Positions 22,080 to 32,853 of a stretch of 64,000 bases of DNA are shown one piece after another. The notes under the pieces were generated by a model. It was not told the DNA's origin and did no database searches. It saw only the letters and a program-made list of their open reading frames with translations. Origin of the DNA: Diabrotica undecimpunctata (Eukaryota > Arthropoda > Insecta > Coleoptera > Chrysomelidae); assembly GCF_040954645.1 (NCBI RefSeq), contig NC_092803.1, positions 12,897,230 to 12,961,229 on the forward strand, in the 5' to 3' direction. The first letter of the stretch is position 1. Each line of letters begins with the position of its first letter. The position numbers and the translations under genes are program-made.

Positions 22080-23640
22080 CCTTCTATTTAAAAAAGGAGA
22101 TAAAAACAACCAGAATAAGACAGAAAAAATAAACTGCAGAGGTATAAACTTGTTCAATACTACGCTAAAACTTACAACTAAAATTTTACAAGAAGTGTTA
22201 ATAAATCAGAGAACAAGTTTAGTAGATGAACAACGGGGTTTTCGTAGTGGAAGATCATGTACAGATACAATATTCGTTATAAAGCAAATTACTAAGAAAT
22301 CATTAGAATAATAGACCAGCATTTCTGTGTCTGATTGACCTAAAGAGATCGTTGGTCAGAGTAAGACTCAAAGATGTAATACATCTTCTGTATAATAGAG
22401 AAATTTCACTAAATATTACAAAAATTATCGAAAACATCTACCAAAACAACAAAATGGAAGTCAGAATAGATGGAAAACTTACAGAACCTATAGAAATAGG
22501 CAGCGGAATAAGACAAAGCGATTTATTGAGTCCATTGCTCTTCAATTTGATCATGGGTGAAATTATCAAAAGCGTAACAAAGGAAGAGGATAGAAAATTT
22601 GAAACAAAGAAGTAAAAATACTCTGTTACGCAAACGACACAATCTTGATAGCCCAAGATGAAGATAGTCTGCAAAGACTGGTCCACAGATTTAACATAAA
22701 AGCAACAGAATTTAATATGATATTCTCATCTCAGAAAACTAAAACATTAGTAGTCAGTAAAGAACCAACCAGATGTAAAATAGAAATTGATGACATTAGT
22801 ATTGTAGCGTTTTAAATTTTTCTTTTAACTACGAAATATTGATATGTTAAAAATTTCTAAAGACGCCCCTGTTTTGTCTGTTTGCAACGACGTTAAAATA
22901 ATCGATAAAAGGCCTATTTTGTTTATCTCATAGTAAAGAGGTGTTAGCACTTTTTTTATTTACATTTAAAATTCCCCATTTCGTACATGTTATTTCTAAT
23001 TATAATATTTCAACATTTTTTTGTCGTCGAACAACGATTTGTTTGCATTCAGGCCCCAAATATCCCGGTTAAGAAGAGGTTCTTAGAAAAAATATTGCAA
23101 GTATTGTGCTTTTCCTCTCTGAGACGCATTAACTCCGGAAGAGATTCAAGGTTAATTTTCACAATTTGAAGTCGTAAGGAATTTATGTAAGAAGCGTGGA
23201 GAGAGGTATTTTGTGTCTAGTACTCTTTGCAATATGGCAGTTTAAAACAGAGTAATCAATGTAAGATCAATAATGACATATGCATCGGAAACAAGACCCG
23301 ACATAGCCACAATGCAAAAACTACTGGAAACTGCAGAGATGAGAGTACTGAGAAGTATTACAGGAAATACGCTGAGAGATAGAAAGAGAAGTGAAGACAT
23401 TAGAAGAAAATGTAACATACAATGTATAAATGAATGGATACAAAATAGAAAAAAAGAATAGAATAACCACATAAGCAGAATGGAGGAGACCCATGTCGCC
23501 AAAATAGCAAGAGATAAGTCACCAATCGGTAGCAGAAGTATCGGACGACCGCGCAAAAAATGGAGTAACAACCTTTTACATATAGAGGTATTAATCCATC
23601 AATAAACAAGCAAATTTGCTTTTAAAGAGGAAAAAAATGA
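22080..23640 (+). mobile_element. Degenerate LINE, same family as 890-1361
   Basis: The plus strand reads KINCRGINLFNTTLKLTTKI, SLVDEQRGFRSGRSCTDTIF, then at 22,352-22,615 IDGKLTEPIEIGSGIRQSDL with LSPLLFNLIMGEI, then KILCYANDTILIAQDEDSLQ, where the RT active-site box YADD is YAND. After FSSQKTKTLVVSKE the sequence leaves the LINE at about 22,812 and returns at about 23,225 with RSIMTYASETRPDIA and LRSITGNTLRDRKRSEDI, ending ARDKSPIGSRSIGRPRK. About 50 codons of the expected thumb region are replaced by unrelated DNA. Several stops: inactive. Confidence 0.82.
22812..23224. other. Foreign 0.41-kb segment inside the LINE
   Basis: This stretch does not belong to the LINE and shows no coding sequence. 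It begins near GCGTTTTAAA and ends near GCAGTTTAAA, a possible imperfect end repeat. LINE sequence is lost at the site, so the event was not a simple insertion. Confidence 0.5.
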
Positions 23641-23644
23641 AGTA

Positions 23645-24570
23645 GAATACACTGTACTAAACTGTACCCAATAATACTTGACTTAAATGACATAAGCTTG
23701 ACGTTTGTCTTAGTAAGCCTCGTTTGTCCAATTTTCATGATGAGGAATCCAAGCGAATAACACTTTAAATTCTTCTCTTCAATTTACATTAAATATTATT
23801 TAGCGAGTCTCTTGTTTTACTACAAAATTATAAATATTGTTTATGTAAAACATCTACAGTTTAGCTGTGATGTGTGTGGTATACTTTGTTAGTGAAATAG
23901 AGTTTGTGTTTATTTTATATTTACAATTATTTTGAATCGCGATAGGGTTGTTTTAGTGTAATTTTAACAAACTATAATTGTGAGCTTTTTAATTATGCTA
24001 TTTTAATGAGTAAAAGTTGGCAAAAGTGTGTATACGAAAATTGTGTCAACGGAGTTGTCAACTCTTTAAAACCGGAAAAATAATTTTGAAACTTTAAACG
24101 AACTAGCTGCTGTTAATTAGGTTCCGTTTATTAAAATCACTTGTTCTGTTTCTATTTTTATTTAAGTATACTAAGATTATAAAAAACGACTTCACTTCTA
24201 TAGTTTTAGTTCATTTGATCCATATAGTTATATAATGTCATAAAATGACATTTAACACACCTTATTTTATGTTTTTATAACTTTTTTAGAATATATCAAG
24301 AACGACTAAATCGCTTTCGGTTAATTTTGGTTTTGAAATATTTAAAATCCTAGGAAGGTCTAATATGTTTTTTTACAATACCTGTACGGTGTTTGTATAC
24401 TGCTATCTGGTCAAAAATGACCAATTATCAGTTATTTTCTGACCTAACTTAATAAACAGCAAATACTCAAGTCTAAGGGCTTACCATATGTCTTACTCTT
24501 ATTTATTCTATCAACTAATGCACTACAACTACTATGCAATAAAATCACTGTACTATACTCTGCTTTTTAT
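23645..24570. other. Unassigned DNA with one weak N-terminal relic
   Basis: At 24,006-24,083 (+) a 25-codon frame starts MSKSWQKCVYENCVNG, a C-x4-C arrangement like the first residues of THAP-type or similar zinc-binding domains found in some repeat-encoded proteins. It stops quickly and nothing recognisable follows. The rest shows no feature. Confidence 0.3.
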
Positions 24571-24574
24571 ACTA

Positions 24575-26205
24575 AACTGTTACAGATTTACACTAATTCA
24601 AATGGTTTTGTTCTTATGAGTCTTTTCTTTAGTTCAGTGTTGTTAAGAAGCTGGATTGCCTCGACATGCACATGACTATGCAGCCTCTGCCCGTGACTTG
24701 CTGTTGTTCTCTTGATTACTTTGGTCACAGTTTCCATACCCAGGTCCTGGTGGAGGTTGCTATTACAGATCAAGGAGCATCAACAATGTTTCTTAGTACT
24801 TTGTTATGAAATCTCTGGATAATATGTAGATTAATAGTTTGGTACAGCCCCAGAGTTGGCACCCATATACCCATACTGGCCTCAGTACTTGTTTGTAAAT
24901 GGATAATTGATTATGAATGGATAATGTTGAATTTTTTTCCAATCAGCCCATACAATTTCTTATATCTAATATCAAGCTCACGTTTTTTCTTTTTGACATG
25001 GACTTTCCAACGCAACCTAGCGTCTAAGGTGATGCCCAAGTATTTTGCTGTTGATGCATAAGGAAGTTGGGTATCATTTATTCTAACTGGGAAATTTTCT
25101 ATTTTTTTATTTGTAAAGTTAATGTGTGCAGATTTAGTCCCATTTAATTTTATTCGCCATTTTCTGGTTCAGATATGTATTTTATTTAAGTTGCAACTTA
25201 TTAGTCGCTTCTTCACTAGTGTCTCCTATTGCTAGTATCATCCACTTCTTCTTGTTTTACTCTGAAATATCTATTCAAAATATATGATTCTAAGATTTCT
25301 GAATACTGTTTAGGCATGAACGTTCATAGTTTATAGTTTAAACCCTCATGTCCGACTTTATCAAACGCTTGTGCTACGTCCTAGATCCTAGAAGATTGTA
25401 GAGCAGACTTTCTTTTCTTCTAATGTTTTTTCTATTATATTCGTTATTCTGTGAACTTGAACTATAGTGGAATATTTATTTCTGAAACCAAATTGATGAT
25501 TTGGTATAAGATTTTTTCTTTCTATTATTGGTTTTAATCTTTTCAATAGAAGTTTTTCAAATAGTTTTGACATCACCGGAATGAGTGATATTGGTCGATA
25601 GGATGTCACTACATAAGGAGTCACCTACCTGGTTTGGCGATCATAATGACTTCGGCTACTTTCCAGAGTCTGGGAACGTATTTTGATCTAAAAGCAGCAT
25701 TTATTAGGTTCCCCAGCTTAACTATAGCTTCTCTTGATAGATTTTTTAATAGTTCTCCTATTATGAGATCATATCCTAGAGCCTTCTTAGGATTTATATT
25801 CTTTTTTATCTCTGTTTATACTTCTCTAAATTATGTCAACGTTATTCTTTCTTCGGTTTGAAATGGTTCTTTCCATATCAGTTCTTCACCATCATTGTCG
25901 TTGAGTTTAGACGTGATTTCTAAATGATTTTCAAATTGTTCTGCTTTCTGTTCGTTACTTCTAGCCCAGTTGCCGTTTTCCAACTTGATAGGAGGAGAAT
26001 GAATAATTGGTCTCTTCATTCTTTTTGTTGCCTTCCATAACAAATAATCTGTGATCTGTCAGATGTTAAATTAAAGAATTAATTGTTGAATTTTTTATAT
26101 TCTGTATCTCCCTTTTTAGTTTTTGTGTAGCATTATTTTTGTCTAGTTTTGTCGCGTGGAGCTCTGTATTGCTGCAATTTTTTTCTTAACTTCCTTTTCT
26201 CCCAC
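24575..26205 (-). mobile_element. Jockey-like LINE, strongly decayed, RT core partly deleted
   Basis: On the minus strand from 26,205: a linker (LKREIQNIKNSTIN), MLWKATKRMKRPIIHSPPIK at 26,043, 'INPKKALGYDLI', then SYRPISLIPVMSKLFEKLLL and NHQFGFRNKYSTIVQVHRIT (25,624-25,388). The YADD-containing part is missing around 25,190-25,260. The thumb resumes with RWRIKLNGTK-like and YLGITLDARLRWKVH. The C-terminal end is at 24,773-24,588 (NSNLHQDLGMETV, SHVHVEAIQLLNNTELKKRL). Frames change many times. Confidence 0.85.
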
Positions 26206-26389
26206 TACAGAGAGAAAATAAATTATAAACATATTAGTCTTCTATATTATCTCGTATCAATTGTCCAGAAAAATAGTTTTAAATTAAGAAAAAATGTTTG
26301 ATATAGTTTGAAAAATTTTTGAAAGGCCTATTTACTTGTAATGACAGCTGAAAAAGGTATCGAAAGAAAACGGAATGCATAGTCACAGG

Positions 26390-26650
26390 TTCTCGTTCAG
26401 AAAATACTGTTTTTAATAACGAATGGGTGTCTATGCCTGCTAGTCTCTGAGATTCTTGAGCCACGAGCATTTTTTTCTTGCTGGACCAATTTTTCTTTCC
26501 ATTTTTCATTCGATTATGAGTCGTAGGAAATTGTACTTTTTCCTCTGTAAATGTAACTCGTTTTTCTGTTATTTACAATCTTTAGGAGTTCTCCCTCAGT
26601 GCCTACCGTTCTCAGCACATCACGTGCTTTGTCCAAGAAATCTTCAGCAT
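26390..26650 (-). mobile_element. Degenerate 3' piece of an RTE-like LINE
   Basis: The minus strand reads 'TEGELLKIVNNRKTSYIYRG' followed by a degenerate 'SNEKWKEKLVQQEKNARGSR'. This resembles the C-terminal 'LLKIVK.RKTAYLGH' part of RTE-like polyproteins. Edges are uncertain and the copy is very decayed. Confidence 0.45.
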
Positions 26651-26810
26651 CCTTATCTTCCTCATACTTGTAGTAAAGTCAATAATTTAGGGAAATAAGC
26701 AAAAAGTAATCTATTTGATATATTGACTCCTCCAGGCCAACGACAGTTGTTTTGAATAGTATGAACCTCTATAACAATTTATAGATATCCGTACCTCTTA
26801 CCATACTACC

Positions 26811-27212
26811 TTTAATTAATTATTAACAAATTAAGGTCAAAAACGGTAAATTATCGCTTTTTTCGCCTATAAGCAAAAAGTGACGCATTTGAAACAAATA
26901 TGAGAATAAGAAACTTATAAATCATACAGAAATCTTAAGAATGATGTTTTATAAATGTTTCTATCAACTTTATCAAATGTTTCTATCAACATTTATAAAA
27001 CACCAAAATTTCTTACTTATTTTGCAACATTTTTAGCAACAAATAGGAATAGAAACATTTAAAGAACGCCGATTTAAAGTTTTTTATATGGCTTACAAAG
27101 TTTCTTATTCTCAAACTTGTTTTAGATGCTTTACTTTTTGCTGATACGTGTTTATTTAACAGTAACTAAAATTAATAGTTTTTTTCATCTTAATTTGTAA
27201 ATAATTAAGTCC
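26811..27212. mobile_element. Non-autonomous element with about 120-bp inverted ends
   Basis: The left arm (26,811-26,930) and the inverted right arm (about 27,085-27,212) align over most of their length. They share TAATTATT, ACAAATTAAG, AGCAAAAAGT and, best preserved, GAGAATAAGAAACTT. The interior of about 150 bp also has a local inverted pair (GTTTTATAAATGTTTCTATC and its complement near 26,990). No ORF and no clear target-site duplication were found. Confidence 0.65.
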
Positions 27213-27219
27213 AAAAAAT

Positions 27220-27635
27220 CGACTGTAGGAAACATGTAAGTTCTTGCTATAGACGGTCCATACTACTCAAAGTGCCACGAGAGAAATTTTATTTCCCTGG
27301 ACTACATATTTTAAATTCGTATCCGCTAAAGCGAAATGCTCTAGTGGAAGTGGTGCATCCTGACGTGTAGAGAAAAATTTTAAAAAATGTAGTTGTTTAG
27401 AATTTTAAATAAATCTGCAACTAAGACTAGAATACGATGGTGTCTGCTCGACCTATGGTCCGGCAAGAGGTATAGACTTGCAGCCGGGTGGTACTCCGAC
27501 ATAGATCCCTACCCGAATTACTAACCAAGATACTGGAATCTGTGTATGGGTTGTATCTGTTTGTTACAGATACACATTTTAATGTTGGCATTTTAAGTAC
27601 GTATAACAGCCATTATCTTTTGTTTATTTTCAGCG
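27220..27635. other. Unassigned intergenic DNA
   Basis: No gene is recognised. 27,330-27,540 is less AT-rich than its surroundings but has no continuous reading frame. Confidence 0.4.
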
Positions 27636-27639
27636 GAAA

Positions 27640-27905
27640 GTATCTTCATCCCTGGTTATGACATTCAGAAATCTTTACAAACCTACATCATTATCCGCAT
27701 TAATGATGGTGTCTTCCACGTATCTATAGTAGTTTACATATTCTCCGCTAATTTTTATTTCTTTTTTAAGATTTTCAAGTGAATTTAAGATGATATTTTT
27801 AGACTATATATTAATTCATAGCGGAGAAAAAAGAACAGCCTTGATGGAATGCTTTTTTTATTTACATTTCTGTTGTCAAGGGTAGTCTAATTTCATCGAT
27901 GCCAT
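27640..27905 (-). mobile_element. RT fragment of an RTE-like LINE
   Basis: On the minus strand the piece reads 'AFHQGCSFFSAMN', a decayed version of the 'RQGC.LSPLLFN' block, then SGEYVNYYRYVEDTIINADN, where the catalytic YADDT box has become YVEDT. Only this middle part of the palm is present. It ends sharply near 27,640. Confidence 0.6.
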
Positions 27906-28137
27906 TTGATTCTAATATATGTGTTTAAAAAGAGCCACTGTCTTATGATCTATAGTCACAGGTTAAATACTTCAAAAATTATCAGAAGGTGGTTACATTT
28001 GGTTACTCAATTTGTTAACTAACTATTTTCCTTGTTTATCCAATTAGAAATACTAACTATTAAAAATGATTACTTATTTCCAATATCGTCCAAAATCGTT
28101 TTGAATTTTCGTTGTCAGTAGGAGTTATTGAACGTTT

Positions 28138-28141
28138 TATA

Positions 28142-28196
<55 letters not shown>
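28138..28196. repeat. (TA)n microsatellite
   Basis: About 59 bp of alternating TA with one G interruption near 28,147. Confidence 0.95.
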
Positions 28197-28198
<2 letters not shown>

Positions 28199-28199
28199 C

Positions 28200-28825
28200 A
28201 TAAGTCTCAGAAACCTACATATGTCAAGTAACAGAAAATAACAATTACAAAAGTTATTCTTCTGGTATCGATTCAATCTGGGAACGAAATACAATTTTCT
28301 AGAGCATGACACTTTTGATTACAGAACCCAGACACAACTGCAACGATTTCATTAACTACACAATTGAGGAATTGATTAAAAAGTCCATGTTTCTGTTTTT
28401 GTAATAGAAACGTTACGATTGGAATTTTCCTGGCAATTTATATTCCGGAAGAGTTTACTAATGACTTGAAATTAAATTTGTGGACATAATTAAAGCAATG
28501 GATTCTTCGGAACTTTGGTAGTTATAGTCTGAGAAGTAGGACAGCAATTTGAAAAAACTTTGGAGAACAAAATAATATTAATACTAAGAATACGGGTTCG
28601 TTACTACAGACTTTTATTTCAAAAAGTCAATATGAAGCCGTAGAGATAAATCATAAGTCAAGTCCCTAGATCTTGATTCTTAAAAATTTATTTATTATCC
28701 ATTTTTGTCCGTTTTCGGACCTAGGTCTCCTACAAACGGTTTAAATTTTCAATTTTCGGCGCATGTTATCGTGTTCCTTGTGGTTATCATTAAATAACAT
28801 TCAATGGAACTAGTAGATGGTCGTC
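28200..28825. other. Unassigned intergenic DNA
   Basis: No gene or repeat family is recognised. Confidence 0.45.
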
Positions 28826-28829
28826 ATTG

Positions 28830-29700
28830 ATTCTTCTAGTCAGCTCTTGTTTTTAATTTTACATTTTCTTCATCAACTTGTGATCTTCTTACCAGACGAC
28901 CAGCTTTTCTTCTTTTTTGAGTTATCCTACGTTCTCTAGTATAATTCTTCTTTTCTATGATGTCCTTTACATTCTTCGTATCTTTTCATACATCTTTTTT
29001 TCTCTTTCTATCGCTTAGTATTACTTCAAGTTGCTCTTTTTTCTTTTCTCACTAATATCCTTCTCTAACTTTTTTTATATTCTCTTATGTATTACTTTAA
29101 GCAATACTTTGAAAGTGTGACTTATGAGGCTGTGTTCGATAGTGAGAGTACTATAAATATTATAAATTCTGACTTTAGCCACTCTTATATTATTTTCTTA
29201 ACATACACCATGTTGAACCAATCTGCCAATGCTTCCAAATTATTCTCTTCCACTAATTTTAAAAGCTCTACAGGTATATCGTTTAATTCAGCTGTCTTAA
29301 TAATATGTTCTTCTTCTTTTGGCATCATAACCCTGAATGGGTCTTTGCCTGTCTGGTTGGGCCCTTCTCCTTCATTGTCTTATATTCATGGTGTTCAGGT
29401 TATCTTCCACGTCATTCAACCATCTCGTCCTGCATCTTTCTCTCGAAAGTTTTTTCTTTTCCCAGCTTAGCATTAAAGTCGCCTAATGTTATAATAGCAT
29501 CGTGTCTTTGGATTTTATCACATACTTCCTGAAGTTCTCCATAAAATCTCTCAACCTCGTCTTTATCTTAATGGAATATTTAATCTCATCTATCGTTATC
29601 TTCAGTCTCTCTAAAGGATCTAATTCTAGTATCTGATGCATTTTATCTCTTTCATCTTTGAAAAGTTCTCTATAACAACCTATAAGTTCTAATACAACGT
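28830..29700 (-). mobile_element. Rearranged pieces of RTE-like LINEs (endonuclease, linker, RT start)
   Basis: The minus strand holds LINE segments in a scrambled order. At 29,700-29,590 'LIGCYRELFKDERDKMHQIL' resembles the linker before the RT. At 29,560-29,465, with shifts, a segment corresponds to 'EVCDKIQRHDAIITLGDFNA' of the endonuclease domain. At about 29,440-29,390 'RTRWLNDVEDNLNTMNIRQ' follows. At 29,320-29,190 'PVELLKLVEENNLEALADWF' is the RT N-terminal part. At 29,050-28,830 a basic segment (KRKKDV, RERRITQKRRKAGRLVRRSQ) looks like a linker. The order does not match one intact copy, so several fragments or rearrangements are involved. Confidence 0.6.
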
Positions 29701-29734
29701 ATACTTGACCACAAAGAAATTATTTCTTCCCATT

Positions 29735-29965
29735 AATTTGGATTTCGTAATAAACACTCAACAATAGTCCAAATACATTGCATAACAAATATTTTTACAG
29801 AGATCTTCAGAAGAAAATATCCAGCTATTTTTCTAGTCATAGCGAAATCATTAAATAAAGTGTGGCACAAAGGATTGTTATTAAAACTCAAAAGATATCT
29901 TTACAGCCACTATGCCCAGCTAATAGAGTCATATTTGAAAGAAATAACTTATGGATATAGGTAAT
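29735..29965 (+). mobile_element. Jockey-like LINE RT fragment
   Basis: After one frame correction the plus strand reads FGFRNKHSTIVQIHCITNIF, then VWHKGLLLKLKRYLYSHYAQ and LIESYLKEITYGYR. This is the RT fingers/palm segment also found in the Jockey-like copies at 20,700 and 25,500. Nothing on either side belongs to the same LINE. Confidence 0.75.
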
Positions 29966-30044
29966 ACCTAAAAAAATCTTTCAGGTTACAGGACTACAAG
30001 GCCAAAAGATCCCTTTTAAATCTACAAGCAGTTGTTAAAACTAT

Positions 30045-31250
30045 AAACGTATGTTTATAATAGCTCTTCCTAAAAAACAAAAAGCAAGGAAATGTGAATA
30101 CCATCGAACTGTATCCCTAATGCTAAGATTTTTATGCGAATAATTTATAACCGAATTCAAAATAAGTGTGAAGAATACGTAAGTCGTTCTCAATATGGCT
30201 TTAGAAAGGGTACAGGTACTAGAGAAGCAATTATGAGATTGACGCTGATGGCAAAAAGGTATCTTGAGGTTCAAAAACGGCTGTATGTGTGTTTTGTCGA
30301 TTATAGAAAGGTCTTTGACCGCATAAAACACGGAAAATTGATCGAGGTGCTAAAAGAAGTAGGGTTGGATGGACACGACATAGCTATCATAAGTAATACA
30401 TACTGGAACCACACAGGATGCATTCGAACAGAGAACAGAAATACCAAGTACATCAACATAGAACGAGGAGTGCGTGAAGGGTGCATTTTATCCCCCCTAT
30501 TGTTTAATGTATATGCCGAATAGATAAAAATCACCCTGAAGGTGCTAGAGCCAATGGAATCATCATTAACAATATAAGATATGCCGATGATACCGTAGTA
30601 TTAGCAGAAACAGAAGATCAACTAAAAATATTGATGAACATAATATCAGAAGTATCAGAAGATAGTCACAGGCTGGGCTTGGACATTAACTTTTCCAAAA
30701 CCAAAATTCTGGTATTCCATAAAAACCCCCATGAACAAGTTACACCTAACATACAAATAAATGGTATCACCCTTCAGAGTTCCCAAAGCTTCATATACCT
30801 GGGCAGAGAACTAAATAGTCAACTAGACCACTCAAAAGAAATTAGAAGACGCATTAGCAAGATCGGGTTTCATGAATATGCGTAAAATGCTCTGTAACCC
30901 CAAGCTATCAGTGTCAATAAGATTGAGAACACTAAAGTAAACCTGGACATTAAAACAGTATGACGTCAACAAATTAAATTCATTTGAAATGTGGATGTAC
31001 CGCCGAATGCTAAAAATAAGCTGGACCAGCAGAACTACGAATAAAGAAGTACTGAGAGCAGCTCCAGGTAATATTAGAAGGCAAGATTAAAGGTAAAAGG
31101 GGCATAGGACGAAAGAAAAAATCTTGGCTACGAAACATCAGAGATTGGACCCACACAAAAGGAAATGAATTAATTCATCAAGCCCAGAATACAGAGAGAT
31201 TTGCCATATTGATCGCCAACCTCAACAGAGAAGGCACTTAGGAGGTAGGA
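30045..31250 (+). mobile_element. RTE-like LINE, 5'-truncated, frameshifted
   Basis: The plus strand starts inside the RT (LPKKQKARKCEYHRT), then at 30,134-30,523 reads SRSQYGFRKGTGTREAIMRL, CFVDYRKVFDRIKHGKLIEV (motif A), INIERGVREGCILSPLLFNV. After a stop, NIRYADDTVVLAETEDQLKI holds an intact YADD box (about 30,570-30,630) and 30,631-30,885 continues with SRLGLDINFSKT-like sequence and FIYLGRELNSQLDHSKEIRR. The C-terminus follows with shifts: SFEMWMYRRMLKISWTSRTT, 'ILEGKIKGKRG', 'SWLRNIRDWTHTKGNELIHQ', 'FAILIANLNREGT'. Part of the C-terminal region near 31,060 is deleted. Confidence 0.85.
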
Positions 31251-31259
31251 TGTTTATAA

Positions 31260-32325
31260 TAAATTAATATAAAAATTAAACTCTTTCTTCTTTCAACTAC
31301 TGTGTATAAATACACTTAAAAAAAGACGATTTTGTCTGGAAGCATCGCTTGCAGTTCTCATTTAATGAAATATAATGATATACAGATGCTAGTGTTAGAT
31401 GCAAGTTGACTATTATCAACGTTATGCAACACGGGTATTTCCTATACAGCCGCAGTTTCCTCTAATCCCTGGCGATTCTCTCAAAATAGCGGAAATCCTT
31501 TATTTAAAGCAGATTTCCATCGGATAACGTCCGTTTTCGGTATTGTCTCGTGCAAAGTAAGTAGTTAACCTTACAGAGTGTAATCGGTTTAGTGAACATA
31601 AATAGCAATTCCGGCATAAATGCAAGTCATGTATTTTCGATTATCGACCAATGTGGCTAATGTCTACACCTGCGCCTTTATTAAACTGGGAACGTATACG
31701 GGAACACCACTGGAATCGCCGAATCTAATATACTGCTTTGTATGAAGTATAACTTTGAATTAAAGTTTGCAGTGAAACAATAAGGATGCAATTCGGGATT
31801 TAGATTAAATTTCGATTTTAAACTTAATTAAAAGATTTGTTGCCAACATAATATAATTGAACGTAGGTTATGAGGTAAAATGCACTATATAAATTTACAA
31901 CCGAAGGCTGTTTCTAAAAATAGTTCCCAAGAGCTTTTACCAAAACGTGAGTAGGAAATTGGAGCCTCATAGTGTGGTTTTAGAAATAGTTTTGGCAGAA
32001 TATGTTAGGAATACAAGATTTAAACCTAAATTGCGCGATTTTATGTATTGTCACAAAAAAATATATTTGTGTGTGTTGGGTTGTATATTGAGGTATAAAA
32101 ATTCTATCAAAAATTTAGTAATATTCTCTCTTCTTAAGCATGATAGCACAGCACCTCCTTATAAATTTAATATGTGTCCTAAACACTAGAGGGCCGTTCA
32201 AAAAATTAACGCGAGTCATAAGCATTTCTTCATTAGAAATGTGTCTTTATTTCTAATTTAATTAATAGTAATTAATTTAGTAACATTAATTTCATATCAA
32301 ATTAAAGCTAATTTTTTTTCTTAAT
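31260..32325. other. Unassigned intergenic DNA
   Basis: No gene is recognised. An 80-codon plus-strand frame (31,947-32,189) has no family features. Confidence 0.45.
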
Positions 32326-32853
32326 TTGATAATAATAATAATAAATAATAAAACTTTATTCATCCTTGCAGATTATTTACATAAAATAGGACATGTCAAA
32401 GTAAAAAGAAACGTTAAAGACTACCTATACAATATAAACATACACATAAATATAGAAACAACATACAACATATCTAAGACATAAATTCCGAGACACTATA
32501 AAAACATGACTCGATGAGATAAGTCTTCAATTTATTCTTAAATGCCCTATCATTATCTGCTTCACTTTTTAATTTGGATGGGAGCTGATTAAAAAACCTT
32601 ACGCCGCTATAATCAGGGTTTTTTTCAAACATAGAAGTGTAATGTTTAGGAGTCCTAAAGAAATCTTTTTTTCTGGTACGATAATTGTGTACATCTGAAT
32701 TTGATTTCAATCTATTGATATTAGCTTTTGTATACAGAATACTTCTGTATATAAAAATTGAGGGAACAGTGAGTATTTGATATTTTCTAAAATGCTCTCT
32801 ACACGTATGTCTATATGGTAAATTAAAAATCAAGCGAATTATGCGCTTTTGGG

